NCBI RefSeq assembly: GCF_018688355.1
Contig: NZ_CP061317.1
Coordinates: 1,496,091-1,560,090 of the forward strand
Direction: 5' to 3'
DNA length: 64,000 nt
Origin: Polynucleobacter sp. AP-Elch-400A-B2
Lineage (GTDB): Bacteria > Pseudomonadota > Gammaproteobacteria > Burkholderiales > Burkholderiaceae
Shown: positions 7,410 to 17,041 of the stretch, piece by piece
Numbering within the stretch: position 1 is the first letter of the stretch
Layout: every line of letters begins with the position of its first letter
Made by a program: the position numbers and the translations under genes
The notes under the pieces: model-generated
The model's input: the letters and a program-made list of their open reading frames with translations, nothing else
What the model was told of the DNA's origin: nothing
Databases searched by the model: none

Positions 7410-8654
7410 CTAGGAAAGAAGTGCACTAAATGGAATGTACTTCACCATATCGCCCGCTTTTAATGCTTGGCCCGGCGGACAGTCTACTAAGCCATCCCCC
7501 CAAGAGGCGCTAGTAAGCACCCCAGAGCTTTGATTGGGGAATAGATCCAATCCACCCTGCACGTTGATCTTGACCCTTAGAAACTCATTACGGCGATCAG
7601 CCTTCAGCCAATCAAAGTCGGCACGCATAGGGTAAGACTGCGGTAAACCTGCATCTCGCCCTTGTAACTTGAGAATAAATGGGCGTACAAATAATAAGAA
7701 GGTCACAAAACTGGATACCGGGTTACCAGGTAAACCAATAAACCAAGTTTCCGCATTACTTTGTGAACTATCTGATTTACGCACAGCGCCAAAAGCCAAA
7801 GGCTTGCCGGGCTTCATCGCAATCTGCCAGAGGTCTAGCCTGCCTTCAGCGGTAACTGCTGGCTTGATGTGATCTTCCTCGCCAACGGAGACGCCGCCTG
7901 ATGTAATGATTAAGTCATGGTCTTTGCTAGCCTTGCGAAGCGTTTCTTTAGTAGCCTCAAGACTATCAGGAACAATCCCAAAGTCTGTGGCATCGCAGCC
8001 CAAAGATTGAATACACGCTAATAGCGTGTCGCGATTGGAGTTATAGATACCACCTGGTTTTAGTGGCTCACCCGGCAGAGACAGCTCATCACCAGTGAAA
8101 AATGCAGCAACTCTCACTTTACGTTTTACAGTTAAATGCGTTAGGCCGGCAGAGGCTGCAACTCCAAGCTCCTGAGGTCGGAGATAAGTCCCTGCCGTAA
8201 GCGCTACTTTGCCAGCAGTCAGGTCTTCACCTCTGCGACGAATCCATTGACCTGATATTGGTGAGATATTGACTTGGACTTGCTTGCTTGCTCCTTCTGG
8301 AATAGAGCAATCCTCTTGCATCACCACGGCATCAGCACCCGGAGGAACTGGGGCGCCAGTAAAGATTCTGGCAGCAGTACCAGGCTCAAGCTGAGTTCCC
8401 ATGGATCCCGCCGCAATGCGTTGTGCAATTGTGAGTGTTTGACCTGGGGAGCTGGTATCCGCTGTGCGCACTGCATAACCATCCATCGAGGTGTTATCGA
8501 GTGGAGGTACATCTACAAGGCTATTTACATTCTCCGCAAGTACACGACCCAGAGCAACTTGCATTGCAAGTGTTTCAGTTTCGTGCAGGGGCTTTGCATG
8601 AGAAAGTAAGTGATCTAAAGCCTGCTGAGCAGTCAACATCGGAGGCTTAGCCAT
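7410..8654 (-). CDS. moeA: Molybdopterin molybdenumtransferase MoeA (copy 1)
   Basis: 414 residues. MoeA inserts molybdate into adenylylated molybdopterin. Motifs in order: PPLDNTSMDGYAVR near residue 50, AARIFTGAPVPPGADAVVMQE near 90, ITSGGVSVGEEDH near 250, MKPGKPLAFGA near 280, GLPGNPVSSFVTF near 305, and the C-terminal beta-barrel domain. All active-site motifs are intact. The order thrC-moeA-moaD-moaE is a single-strand run. A second moeA lies at 59021-60343. Confidence 0.93.
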   Translation of the reverse strand: MAKPPMLTAQQALDHLLSHAKPLHETETLAMQVALGRVLAENVNSLVDVPPLDNTSMDGYAVRTADTSSPGQTLTIAQRIAAGSMGTQLEPGTAARIFTGAPVPPGADAVVMQEDCSIPEGASKQVQVNISPISGQWIRRRGEDLTAGKVALTAGTYLRPQELGVAASAGLTHLTVKRKVRVAAFFTGDELSLPGEPLKPGGIYNSNRDTLLACIQSLGCDATDFGIVPDSLEATKETLRKASKDHDLIITSGGVSVGEEDHIKPAVTAEGRLDLWQIAMKPGKPLAFGAVRKSDSSQSNAETWFIGLPGNPVSSFVTFLLFVRPFILKLQGRDAGLPQSYPMRADFDWLKADRRNEFLRVKINVQGGLDLFPNQSSGVLTSASWGDGLVDCPPGQALKAGDMVKYIPFSALLS

Positions 8655-8671
8655 GGCAATTGATTTCTGAG

Positions 8672-10114
8672 TTAATTAGTGTGAGCAGTAATGAAGTTTT
8701 TAACTTGATCGACATCGGCCTCGATATTTTCAACGCGCTGTGGCTTTGACTTGATATCTTTAAATGCTGGCGGGCATTCTGCTGGGCGCCCCAATGCTAT
8801 TTCAATCGTTTCTTCGAACTTAATGGGCAAAGCAGTTTCTAACACAATCATAGAAATACCTGCCTGCAAGTGTTCGCGTGCAACCTTCACGCCATCTGCT
8901 GTGTGTGTATCAATCATCACGCCATACTGCGCATCAACATTACGAATCGTTTCTAGGCGATTGTCATGGGTACTGCGGCCAGATTGAAATCCATACTGCG
9001 CAAGGCCTTTAAAGACAGCGTCTTTAGAAATATCAAAGCCACCAGCTTGATCGACCTGCTTGAACATAGCTGCAGTAGCTTTGCCGTCCTTGCCCATGAA
9101 ATCAAATACAAAGCGCTCAAAGTTGCTCGCCTTAGAAATATCCATAGACGGGCTAGAGGTATGCAGAGTTTCAGCAGACTTTCGTGCACGATAAACGCCG
9201 GTGCGGAAGAACTCGTCGAGAACATCGTTCTCATTCGTGGCAGCAATCAAATGCGCAATTGGCAAACCCATCATGCGGGCAATATGACCAGCGCAGATAT
9301 TGCCAAAGTTGCCAGAGGGTACTGTGAATGACACTTTTTCATCGCTAGATTTTGTAGCCAGCAGATAGCCCTGGAAGTAATACACCACCTGAGCAACCAC
9401 ACGACCCCAGTTAATGGAGTTGACCGTACCAATTTGGTGATTCGCTTTAAAGCTATGGTCGTTACTCACTGCTTTAACAATATCTTGACAATCGTCAAAT
9501 ACACCAGCAACTGCTAAGTTAAAGATATTGGGATCTTGCAGAGAATACATTTGGGCAGACTGGAATGAGCTCATCTTGCCACGTGGTGAAAGCATAAATA
9601 CCTTGACGCCCTCTTTGCCACGCATTGCGTATTCAGCAGCACTTCCAGTATCCCCGGATGTCGCGCCCAAAATATTGAGCTCCTGACCATTCTTCTTTAA
9701 GGCGTATTCAAAGAGATTGCCGAGAAACTGCATCGCCATGTCTTTAAATGCCAATGTGGGTCCATTAGACAAGCCAAGCAGACCAATACGTGTGCCCTGC
9801 TCTTCACCCAACCAATGCAATGGCGTGATGTCTTTAGCGTTATCTTCTTTGCGGCCATTGCAGTAGACCTGCTCCGTGTAAGTCTTACGCAATAGAGCAC
9901 GCAGATCTGCCTCTGGAATGTCGTCGCAATACAGACTTAAGACCTCATAAGCGAGATCGGCATAGGGCATGCCACGCCAAGCATCTAACTGCGCTTTAGT
10001 GACTTGCGGATACTCTGTCGGCAGATATAAGCCGCCGTCTGGCGCCAATCCGCCAAGCAGAATTTCTAAAAAGGATTGCTGTGGGCTATTGCCCCGAGTA
10101 GATTGGTAACGCAT
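8672..10114 (-). CDS. thrC: Threonine synthase
   Basis: 480 residues, a fold-type II PLP enzyme converting O-phosphohomoserine to threonine. The Schiff-base lysine is K124 in TLAFKDMAMQF. Other signatures are the start MRYQSTRG, ILGATSGDTGSAAEYA and FTVPSGNFGNICAGHIA. Length fits the long (class 2) thrC form. Only 9 nt separate it from hom, so the two consecutive threonine-pathway steps are cotranscribed. Confidence 0.96.
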   Translation of the reverse strand: MRYQSTRGNSPQQSFLEILLGGLAPDGGLYLPTEYPQVTKAQLDAWRGMPYADLAYEVLSLYCDDIPEADLRALLRKTYTEQVYCNGRKEDNAKDITPLHWLGEEQGTRIGLLGLSNGPTLAFKDMAMQFLGNLFEYALKKNGQELNILGATSGDTGSAAEYAMRGKEGVKVFMLSPRGKMSSFQSAQMYSLQDPNIFNLAVAGVFDDCQDIVKAVSNDHSFKANHQIGTVNSINWGRVVAQVVYYFQGYLLATKSSDEKVSFTVPSGNFGNICAGHIARMMGLPIAHLIAATNENDVLDEFFRTGVYRARKSAETLHTSSPSMDISKASNFERFVFDFMGKDGKATAAMFKQVDQAGGFDISKDAVFKGLAQYGFQSGRSTHDNRLETIRNVDAQYGVMIDTHTADGVKVAREHLQAGISMIVLETALPIKFEETIEIALGRPAECPPAFKDIKSKPQRVENIEADVDQVKNFITAHTN

Positions 10115-10123
10115 GTATTTGTA

Positions 10124-11434
10124 TTAGGACAGATTTTCTAAGCGGATCTTCACTACTTCACCGGCAACAGTTTTCAGATTCTGAATTTCCCCAATTGCTG
10201 CCAGCATGTGCTTTTCTTTAGTCTCGTGGGTGAGCGCAACCAAGTCGGTTTGACTTTCACCTTCATCAGCCTCTTTTTGCAAGAGAGCATCGATCGAGAT
10301 GCTATGAGCGGCCAAGATCTTGGTAATGTCAGCTAACACACCGGCTTGATCCGCTACGCGCAAACGCAAGTAGTAGCTCGTAGTAATTTCACCCATGGGC
10401 AATACGGTGATGTCACGCACCGCATCTGGCTGAAACGCCAAGTAAGGAACTCGGCTCTCTGGGCTTGCGCCCAATAAACGCGTGATATCTACTAAGTCAG
10501 CAATCACAGCAGAAGCGGTTGGCTCTGAGCCTGCGCCTTTACCGTAGTAGAGCGTAGTGCCTACAGCATCACCAAATACCTGAACGGCATTCATGGCGCC
10601 TTCCACATTTGCAATTAAACGCTTGGTCGGAATCAATGTTGGATGCACACGCAACTCAACTCCAGTAGTTGTCTTTTTCGCAATACCAAGCAACTTGATA
10701 CGGTAGCCTAACTGCTCAGCATATTTAATGTCGATGGCATCTAACTTGGTAATACCCTCAACGTGCGCCTTCTCAAATTGCATCGGAATACCAAATGCAA
10801 TTGCACTCATGATGGTGGCCTTGTGGGCAGCATCTACACCTTCAATATCAAATGTCGGATCTGCCTCTGCATAACCCAAACGCTGAGCCTCTTTCAAGAC
10901 CGTCGCAAAGTCTAAGCCTTTGTCGCGCATCTCAGAAAGAATGAAATTAGTTGTGCCATTGATGATGCCAGCGATCCACTCGATGCGGTTCGCAGTTAAG
11001 CCTTCACGAAGCGCTTTAATAATTGGAATACCGCCAGCAACAGCCGCTTCAAAGGCGACCATCACACCCTTTTCGTGGGCAGCTTTAAAAATCTCATTGC
11101 CATGCACCGCAATCAAAGCCTTATTGGCTGTGACTACATGCTTACCAGCGGCAATTGCCTCAAGAACCAGGTCCTTAGCAATACCGTAACCGCCGATCAA
11201 TTCAACAACGATATCAATTTCAGGGTTGTTAATCACAGCACGTGCATCACTCACAACTTGTGCACGGTCTTTTACTAGCTCTTTGGCACGCTCTACATTG
11301 AGGTCGGCAACCGTATTAATACGAATGCTGCGGCCAGCACGACGGGTAATTTCATCTTGGTTACGCTCGAGGACAGTAAATACACCGCCACCTACAGTGC
11401 CAATACCTAATAGACCAACTTGAATCGGTTTCAT
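10124..11434 (-). CDS. hom: Homoserine dehydrogenase with C-terminal ACT domain
   Basis: 436 residues. It reduces aspartate semialdehyde to homoserine. The N-terminal Rossmann motif is VGLLGIGTVGGGV, the catalytic domain holds GIINGTTNFILSEM and GYAEADPTFDIEGVDAAHK, and the last ~85 residues form an ACT domain (LRVADQAGVLADITKILA), which suggests threonine feedback control. It is the monofunctional form with no aspartokinase fused. It overlaps the upstream aminotransferase by 4 bp. Confidence 0.96.
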   Translation of the reverse strand: MKPIQVGLLGIGTVGGGVFTVLERNQDEITRRAGRSIRINTVADLNVERAKELVKDRAQVVSDARAVINNPEIDIVVELIGGYGIAKDLVLEAIAAGKHVVTANKALIAVHGNEIFKAAHEKGVMVAFEAAVAGGIPIIKALREGLTANRIEWIAGIINGTTNFILSEMRDKGLDFATVLKEAQRLGYAEADPTFDIEGVDAAHKATIMSAIAFGIPMQFEKAHVEGITKLDAIDIKYAEQLGYRIKLLGIAKKTTTGVELRVHPTLIPTKRLIANVEGAMNAVQVFGDAVGTTLYYGKGAGSEPTASAVIADLVDITRLLGASPESRVPYLAFQPDAVRDITVLPMGEITTSYYLRLRVADQAGVLADITKILAAHSISIDALLQKEADEGESQTDLVALTHETKEKHMLAAIGEIQNLKTVAGEVVKIRLENLS

Positions 11435-12699
11435 GATGCCTTTGCTGCTGTTGAATTAGTCGAATTATTTACTTTACGACTGTGTTTTTGACGATAACGT
11501 TCTAGGAAACGTGCAAGACGACCAATCGCCTCTTTCAGCACATCTTCATGAGGTAAGAACACTACGCGGAAGTGATCTGACTTGATCCAGTTAAAACCAG
11601 AGCCTTGCACCAACAATACTTTTTCTTCTCTGAGAAGGTCGGCTACAAATTGCTGATCATCTTCAATCGGGTACATCTCGGGATCCAGTTTTGGAAATAA
11701 ATACAAAGCAGATTTTGGCTTAACGCAAGTCACACCCGGAATTGAAGTAATGAGTTTCCAAGCGAGATCGCGCTGTTTCGCCAAGCGGCCACCTTCAGCC
11801 ACTAGATCATTAATACTTTGATAGCCGCCCAAAGCCGTCTGAATGGCGTACTGGCCTGGCACGTTGGCACATAGGCGCATCGAGGACAACATATTGAGAC
11901 CTTCGATGTAATCACGGATCATCTCCTTGTCCCCAGAAACTACCATCCAGCCAGCGCGGTAGCCGCAAGAGCGATAGTTTTTGGATAAACCATTGAAGGT
12001 GATGGTGACTACGTCAGTGGATAAGGATGCTAAAGAGACATGCTTCTCTTGGTCGTACAGCATCTTGTCGTAAATCTCGTCAGCAAACAAAATTAAGTCA
12101 TGCTCACGCGCAATCGAAGTTAACTCTGTCAACACTTCTTTGGAATAAATTGCGCCGGTTGGATTATTCGGGTTGATTACTACAATCGCTTTGGTGCGCG
12201 GTGTAATCTTTTTGCGCAGATCGGCCAAATCTGGCGCCCACTCTTTAGACTCATCACACAAGTAATGCACTGGGGTGCCGCCAGATAGGCTCACCGCAGC
12301 AGTCCATAAGGGGTAATCTGGGGCTGGTACTAATACTTCATCACCGTTGTTGAGTAATGCATTCATTGCCAGAACAATCAATTCAGAAACCCCATTGCCG
12401 GTATAGATGTCATCCAAAGTAACGCCCTGGATGCCCTTTTCCTGGCAATATTGCATGATGGCTTTTCGGGCCGCAAAAATTCCTTTGGAATCGGAGTACG
12501 CTGAGGCATTACCCAAATTACGGATCATGTCCAACTGAATCTCTTCTGGAGGATCAAATCCAAAAACACCCACATTGCCGATGTTTAATTTGATGATTTT
12601 GTGGCCCTCTTCCTCCATGCGCTGCGCGAGTTCCAGCACGGGTCCACGAATGTCATAACAGACGTGATTGAGTTTTTCGGACTTTAGGATCGGTTTCAC
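11431..12699 (-). CDS. Alanine-forming PLP aminotransferase (AlaA-like)
   Basis: 422 residues, fold-type I class I/II aminotransferase. The PLP lysine is in FNGLSKNYRSCGYRAGW near residue 245, preceded by VINPNNPTGAIY and LFADEIYDKMLYD. The start MKPILKSEKLNHVCYDIRGP and overall sequence fit the AlaA/YfbQ group, which makes alanine from pyruvate and glutamate. Placement ahead of hom-thrC, with a 4-bp overlap, makes it the first gene of the amino-acid/molybdopterin operon. Exact substrate is inferred. Confidence 0.85.
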   Translation of the reverse strand: MKPILKSEKLNHVCYDIRGPVLELAQRMEEEGHKIIKLNIGNVGVFGFDPPEEIQLDMIRNLGNASAYSDSKGIFAARKAIMQYCQEKGIQGVTLDDIYTGNGVSELIVLAMNALLNNGDEVLVPAPDYPLWTAAVSLSGGTPVHYLCDESKEWAPDLADLRKKITPRTKAIVVINPNNPTGAIYSKEVLTELTSIAREHDLILFADEIYDKMLYDQEKHVSLASLSTDVVTITFNGLSKNYRSCGYRAGWMVVSGDKEMIRDYIEGLNMLSSMRLCANVPGQYAIQTALGGYQSINDLVAEGGRLAKQRDLAWKLITSIPGVTCVKPKSALYLFPKLDPEMYPIEDDQQFVADLLREEKVLLVQGSGFNWIKSDHFRVVFLPHEDVLKEAIGRLARFLERYRQKHSRKVNNSTNSTAAKAS

Positions 12700-12746
12700 A
12701 ATAAATTAAAGGATAAGTTCTTGAAATCTAGGAAAAAACAGCTGGC

Positions 12747-12752
12747 TATAAT
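12747..12752 (+). promoter_or_regulatory. Putative -10 element of the Mth938-arn operon
   Basis: A perfect TATAAT at 12747-12752, about 27 nt before the GTG start at 12779. A TTGAAA at 12721-12726 would leave a 20-bp spacer, longer than ideal, so the -35 is uncertain. AGAGAG near 12768 could serve as ribosome site. Confidence 0.45.
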
Positions 12753-12778
12753 CAGCACAATTATGACAGAGAGTCCAT

Positions 12779-13156
12779 GTGAAGCTTCAATCTGACCCCC
12801 ATTCCGGAGCCAATACGATCACCGGTTACGGCGATGGCTACATTGAGATCAATAAGATCCCCTATAGTCACGCGGTTTTACTGAGTTCTGACGGTGAAAT
12901 CTTGGAATGGGCCGTAAAGTCCTTTGAGGAGCTGAGTTCAGCAGATTTCGCTCAAATGGCTTCTCTTAAGCCTGAATTAATCATTATTGGCACTGGTAAA
13001 CGCCAGCGCTTCCCAAGACCTGAGCTTTTAAAAACACTTATTGAAGCCAAGCTTGGCTTTGAGGTAATGGATTCTCAGGCTGCTTGTCGCACTTACAACA
13101 TCCTTGTCGGCGAAGGCCGCCAAGTCCTTCTAGCCCTTATTGTGGAAGCCGTCTAA
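12779..13156 (+). CDS. Mth938-domain (DUF498) protein
   Basis: 125 residues. A small single-domain protein of the Mth938/NDUFAF3-like family: ITGYGDGYIEINK, PELIIIGTGKRQRFP and the C-terminal ACRTYNILVGEGRQV. It starts with GTG at 12779. An ATG two bases earlier is in another frame and meets TGA at once. The stop overlaps the arnT ATG (TAATG), so it is translationally coupled to a lipid A modification gene. Biochemical role unknown. In mitochondria the relative helps complex I assembly. Confidence 0.82.
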   Translation: MKLQSDPHSGANTITGYGDGYIEINKIPYSHAVLLSSDGEILEWAVKSFEELSSADFAQMASLKPELIIIGTGKRQRFPRPELLKTLIEAKLGFEVMDSQAACRTYNILVGEGRQVLLALIVEAV

Positions 13157-14850
13157 TGCAGTTTGGCCAAATTCGACAGTCAAGCGCCCTCAACCCAGCA
13201 ACTATTTTGGTTCTGGTCTTGATCTATGCCTTACTGTGGTTTGGCACCTTAAATTACCGTCACCTCATTCCATCAGATGAAGGACGTTATGCCGAGATTG
13301 CCCGTGAGATGCTCGTCACCGGAGATTGGGTCACCCCACGCTACAACGGTTATAAGTATTTTGAAAAACCTCCGCTACAAATTTGGGCTACCGCCGCTAC
13401 TTTCAATCTTTTTGGTATTGGTGATTGGCAAGCACGCTTATGGACAGCGCTTACTGGATTTCTAACAATAGTATTTATTGGATTTACTGGTGCACGCATC
13501 TACAGCCCGCGAGCAGGCTGGTTAGCTGCCATCGCGTTAGCCTCAAGTCCAATGTGGGTGATTGGTGGACACATCAACTCACTCGACATGGGATTGTCAG
13601 CATTTTTGGTTGCGGCACTATGCAGCCTTTTGTTGGCACAAACTTCTCGTAACTCGAGTGGCACCAAAGGTTGGATGTGGGCCTGCTGGGCATTCATGGC
13701 CTTGGCGACCTTATCCAAAGGTGTTGTTGGGCTTGCGATCCCCGGCATGGTATTTGCTGTTTATTCGATTACTGCGTGGGACTGGAAAATCTGGAAGCGA
13801 CTGCACATCATTAGCGGCGCAATTTTATTTTTAGCAATTACTATGCCCTGGTTTTTCCTGGTGTCCCAGCGCAATCCAGAGTTTCTAGAGTTCTTTTTTA
13901 TTCATGAACACCTGCAACGATTTACGCAAACAGCTCATAGCCGCACTGGTCCGATTTATTACTTCATACCACTTCTGCTAATCGGCTTTTTGCCATGGAT
14001 TGCACAGACCCCTGGAGCTCTTGCTCAGGCTTGGCAAGAGCGCAATCGACAGTTTTCCAGCGGCTGGTTACTCACCTGCTGGTTTGCCGTCATCATGGGA
14101 TTTTTTAGCATCTCTCAATCAAAATTACCTGGCTACATCATCCCAGTCTTTCCGGCACTGGCAATCCTTGTTGGTCATTGCTTAGATCGCAATTTGGGCC
14201 TTGGTAATACGCTAGGCTTACCTTGGAAATTACAAGCCCTCTTCTTTGCAATCCTGGGTGGCGTTGGATTTTTCTTTTTAGGCGAGGTTAGTAAACAAGC
14301 AAGGCCTGATGAAATCGAGTCCTATGCGCAATATATCTATTGGATAGTTGCCGCGCTGATTGCCCTAATTACATTTAACCTCCTAACGCTCATACAAAGT
14401 AAGCGAAATGGTTTTGCCAGCATTACCAGCTTTGCTTGCGGCTTTTTTCTCTGCGCACTTATCGCAGGTACAGGACATGAGACTCTAGGTCGCGTGGTAT
14501 CGGGCATTGATCTAGTCGAGAAAGTTAAACCAGGCATTCCGGAAAAAGTGAATTTTTATTCCGTCAGAATTCTAGATCACACAGTGCCGTTCTATCTTGG
14601 CAGAACTATGACGATGGTGGAATTTTTAGATGAGCTGAAGTTTGGCGCCCAGCAAGAACCTGAGTTGTGGCTACCTACGTTAGATGCGTTTATCGAGCGG
14701 TGGAAAGAAGATCAAACCGCTTATGCCTTGATGGTTCCAGAGCAATACATCGAGCTGCAGAAACTCAATGTACCAATGCAAGAAGTGGGTAGAGATTCTC
14801 GGCGCGTGATTGTTAAACATCCTGAATCACAAAGTAGATCAGCACAATAA
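13156..14850 (+). CDS. arnT: Ara4N transferase / family 39 GT-C glycosyltransferase ArnT
   Basis: 564 residues from the ATG at 13156, which overlaps the preceding stop. A polytopic inner-membrane GT-C enzyme with about 12 hydrophobic helices. The first periplasmic loop carries the conserved acidic motif SDEGRYAEIAREM. In the Ara4N pathway ArnT moves 4-amino-4-deoxy-L-arabinose from undecaprenyl phosphate to lipid A on the periplasmic face, reducing negative charge and polymyxin binding. Assignment rests on the family and on arnB-C-A-D directly downstream. Confidence 0.88.
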   Translation: MQFGQIRQSSALNPATILVLVLIYALLWFGTLNYRHLIPSDEGRYAEIAREMLVTGDWVTPRYNGYKYFEKPPLQIWATAATFNLFGIGDWQARLWTALTGFLTIVFIGFTGARIYSPRAGWLAAIALASSPMWVIGGHINSLDMGLSAFLVAALCSLLLAQTSRNSSGTKGWMWACWAFMALATLSKGVVGLAIPGMVFAVYSITAWDWKIWKRLHIISGAILFLAITMPWFFLVSQRNPEFLEFFFIHEHLQRFTQTAHSRTGPIYYFIPLLLIGFLPWIAQTPGALAQAWQERNRQFSSGWLLTCWFAVIMGFFSISQSKLPGYIIPVFPALAILVGHCLDRNLGLGNTLGLPWKLQALFFAILGGVGFFFLGEVSKQARPDEIESYAQYIYWIVAALIALITFNLLTLIQSKRNGFASITSFACGFFLCALIAGTGHETLGRVVSGIDLVEKVKPGIPEKVNFYSVRILDHTVPFYLGRTMTMVEFLDELKFGAQQEPELWLPTLDAFIERWKEDQTAYALMVPEQYIELQKLNVPMQEVGRDSRRVIVKHPESQSRSAQ

Positions 14851-14865
14851 ATTCTTAAGGCCACC

Positions 14866-16038
14866 ATGTCAGTCACTCAAAACACCCTGCCTTTTATTCC
14901 ATTTACGCGCCCAGACTTTAATCAAGAAACGATTGATGCGGTTGCCGAGGTTCTGCGTTCTGGTTGGGTTACTTCAGGTCCAAAGTTAGCTGAATTCGAG
15001 GCCACCTTGAGTGACTATTTTGGCGGTCGCCCTGTGCGTTGTTTTGCCAACGGCACAGCCACTATGAAAATCGCCCTTCAGGTTGCTGGTATTTGTCCTG
15101 GCGATGAAGTCATCACTACACCGATTTCTTGGGTGGCTACTTCGAATGTGATTCTGAGCGTAGGTGCTACACCTGTGTTTGTAGACATTGACCCCATTAC
15201 ACGTAACATCGATTTAAACCAGATAGCTGCAGCCATTACGCCGAAGACTCGGGCCATCATGCCCGTCTATTTAGCTGGACTACCTGTCGATATGGATCAA
15301 CTTTATGACTTGGCCAAGCAATATAAGCTCCGAGTAATTGAGGATGCCGCACAAGCATTTGGGTCTCAGTGGAAAGGTCGAAAGATTGGGAGTATTGGCG
15401 ACCTCGTGAGTTTTAGTTTTCAGGCAAACAAAAACTTATCCACTGTTGAAGGCGGCTGTCTTGTTTTTAACAATATAGATGAAGCAAAGCTCGCAGAGAA
15501 GTTTCGCCTTCAAGGTCTCACACGCCAAGGCATGGATGGAATGGATGTGGATGTACTAGGTGGCAAAGATAATTTGACGGATGTGAACGCAGTTATCGGC
15601 CTGCACCAACTCAAACAGTTGCCGGAGTTTCAGGCGCGCAGAAGTGCTTTGGCTAAACAGTATTTCGATGCCATTCGTAGTGAAATGAAATCTGCTGACT
15701 TAATGACTCTTAATTTAGAGCTGCCTGTGGAGAACTTTATCGACAGCAACTGGCACATGTTCCAAGTTGTACTTCCACTTGAGCAATTGAATGTGGATCG
15801 CGCGCAGGTGATGTCTGAACTCAAAGATTTGGGTATTGGTACTGGCGTTCACTACCCCTTAATTACTGGATTTACGCTTTACCAAAAGCTGGGCTACAAA
15901 ATGGAGGTCACTCCAGTTGCAATGCGTATTGGCCGCTCCATTTTGACCCTCCCCCTTTTTCCAGGCATGGCAGATGAAGATATTGGCCGTATAGCCAAGG
16001 GTTTGACTGGAATTCTGAAGAAACATCGTAAAAACTAG
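14866..16038 (+). CDS. arnB: UDP-4-amino-4-deoxy-L-arabinose aminotransferase
   Basis: 390 residues, DegT/DnrJ/EryC1 PLP aminotransferase. FTRPDFNQETIDAVAEVL and GWVTSGPKLAEFE at the N-terminus, EDAAQAFGSQWKGRKIGS, and the PLP lysine in SFQANKNLSTVEGG near residue 188. It aminates UDP-4-keto-arabinose using glutamate. Lies 15 nt after arnT within the arn operon, which argues for ArnB over related sugar aminotransferases. Confidence 0.92.
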   Translation: MSVTQNTLPFIPFTRPDFNQETIDAVAEVLRSGWVTSGPKLAEFEATLSDYFGGRPVRCFANGTATMKIALQVAGICPGDEVITTPISWVATSNVILSVGATPVFVDIDPITRNIDLNQIAAAITPKTRAIMPVYLAGLPVDMDQLYDLAKQYKLRVIEDAAQAFGSQWKGRKIGSIGDLVSFSFQANKNLSTVEGGCLVFNNIDEAKLAEKFRLQGLTRQGMDGMDVDVLGGKDNLTDVNAVIGLHQLKQLPEFQARRSALAKQYFDAIRSEMKSADLMTLNLELPVENFIDSNWHMFQVVLPLEQLNVDRAQVMSELKDLGIGTGVHYPLITGFTLYQKLGYKMEVTPVAMRIGRSILTLPLFPGMADEDIGRIAKGLTGILKKHRKN

Positions 16039-16069
16039 GGTCGAGAACGGAATCAGGCAAAATTGCAGC

Positions 16070-17041
16070 ATGACTGCAAATTTAGCTACCCAAGCCTGCA
16101 ATCCAACACTCAGCATTGTCATTCCCGTTTACAACGAGGAAGACGGCCTTCAAGCACTCTTTGATCGCTTATACCCTGCGCTAGATGTCATGGCCAGTAA
16201 GCGCAAAATTACTTATGAAGTGGTGTTTGTGAATGATGGCAGCAAAGATCGCTCCGCCGGCATCCTGGCCAAGCAAGTTGAGCTGCGCCCGGATGTCACA
16301 CGTGCGGTGTTATTTCACAGCAATTTTGGTCAGCACATGGCGATCATGGCTGGCTTTGAATACTCTCGTGGCGAGTACATCATCACGCTCGACGCTGACT
16401 TGCAGAATCCCCCAGAAGAAATCGATGCCTTGGTAAATGAATTGCTTCAAGGTCATGACTACGTTGGCACTATTCGCGCCGATCGTCGCGATAGCTTCTT
16501 CAGAAAATTCGCCTCACGCGCAATGAATCATTTGCGTCAAAAAATCACGCGCATCACCATGACTGATCAAGGTTGCATGCTGCGTGGCTATAGCCGTCGT
16601 ATTGTTGATCTCGTACGTCAGTGCGATGAGAGCAACACCTTTATTCCGGCGCTGGCTTACACCTTCGCATCCAATCCAACCGAAATTACCGTTAAACATG
16701 AAGAGCGTTTTGCCGGTGAGTCCAAGTACAGCCTTTATCAACTCATTCGCCTGAACTTTGATTTAGTGACTGGCTTTTCTGTAATGCCTTTGCAGATTTT
16801 CTCGATTCTAGGCATGTTGCTGGCAATGGCTGCGGGCAGTCTATTTATCTACCTTTTGGTTCGCCGCTTTGTACTCGGTGCTGAGGTTGAAGGGGTATTC
16901 ACCCTCTTCGCCCTCACCTTCTTCCTGATTGGCGTGATGCTTTTTGGTCTTGGTCTACTCGGTGAGTACATTGGCCGCATCTACCAACAGGTTCGCGAGC
17001 GTCCACGCTATGTTGTGCAAACTGTTTTAGAGAAAAAATAA
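16070..17041 (+). CDS. arnC: Undecaprenyl-phosphate Ara4FN transferase
   Basis: 323 residues. Family 2 glycosyltransferase with SIVIPVYNEEDGLQALFDRL, FVNDGSKDRS and DADLQNPPEEI, plus two C-terminal membrane helices at about 235-300 (ILGMLLAMAAGSLFIYLLV and LFALTFFLIGVMLFGLGLL). It joins the formylated amino sugar to undecaprenyl phosphate at the cytoplasmic face. Its TAA is directly followed by the next gene's TTG start. Confidence 0.93.
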   Translation: MTANLATQACNPTLSIVIPVYNEEDGLQALFDRLYPALDVMASKRKITYEVVFVNDGSKDRSAGILAKQVELRPDVTRAVLFHSNFGQHMAIMAGFEYSRGEYIITLDADLQNPPEEIDALVNELLQGHDYVGTIRADRRDSFFRKFASRAMNHLRQKITRITMTDQGCMLRGYSRRIVDLVRQCDESNTFIPALAYTFASNPTEITVKHEERFAGESKYSLYQLIRLNFDLVTGFSVMPLQIFSILGMLLAMAAGSLFIYLLVRRFVLGAEVEGVFTLFALTFFLIGVMLFGLGLLGEYIGRIYQQVRERPRYVVQTVLEKK

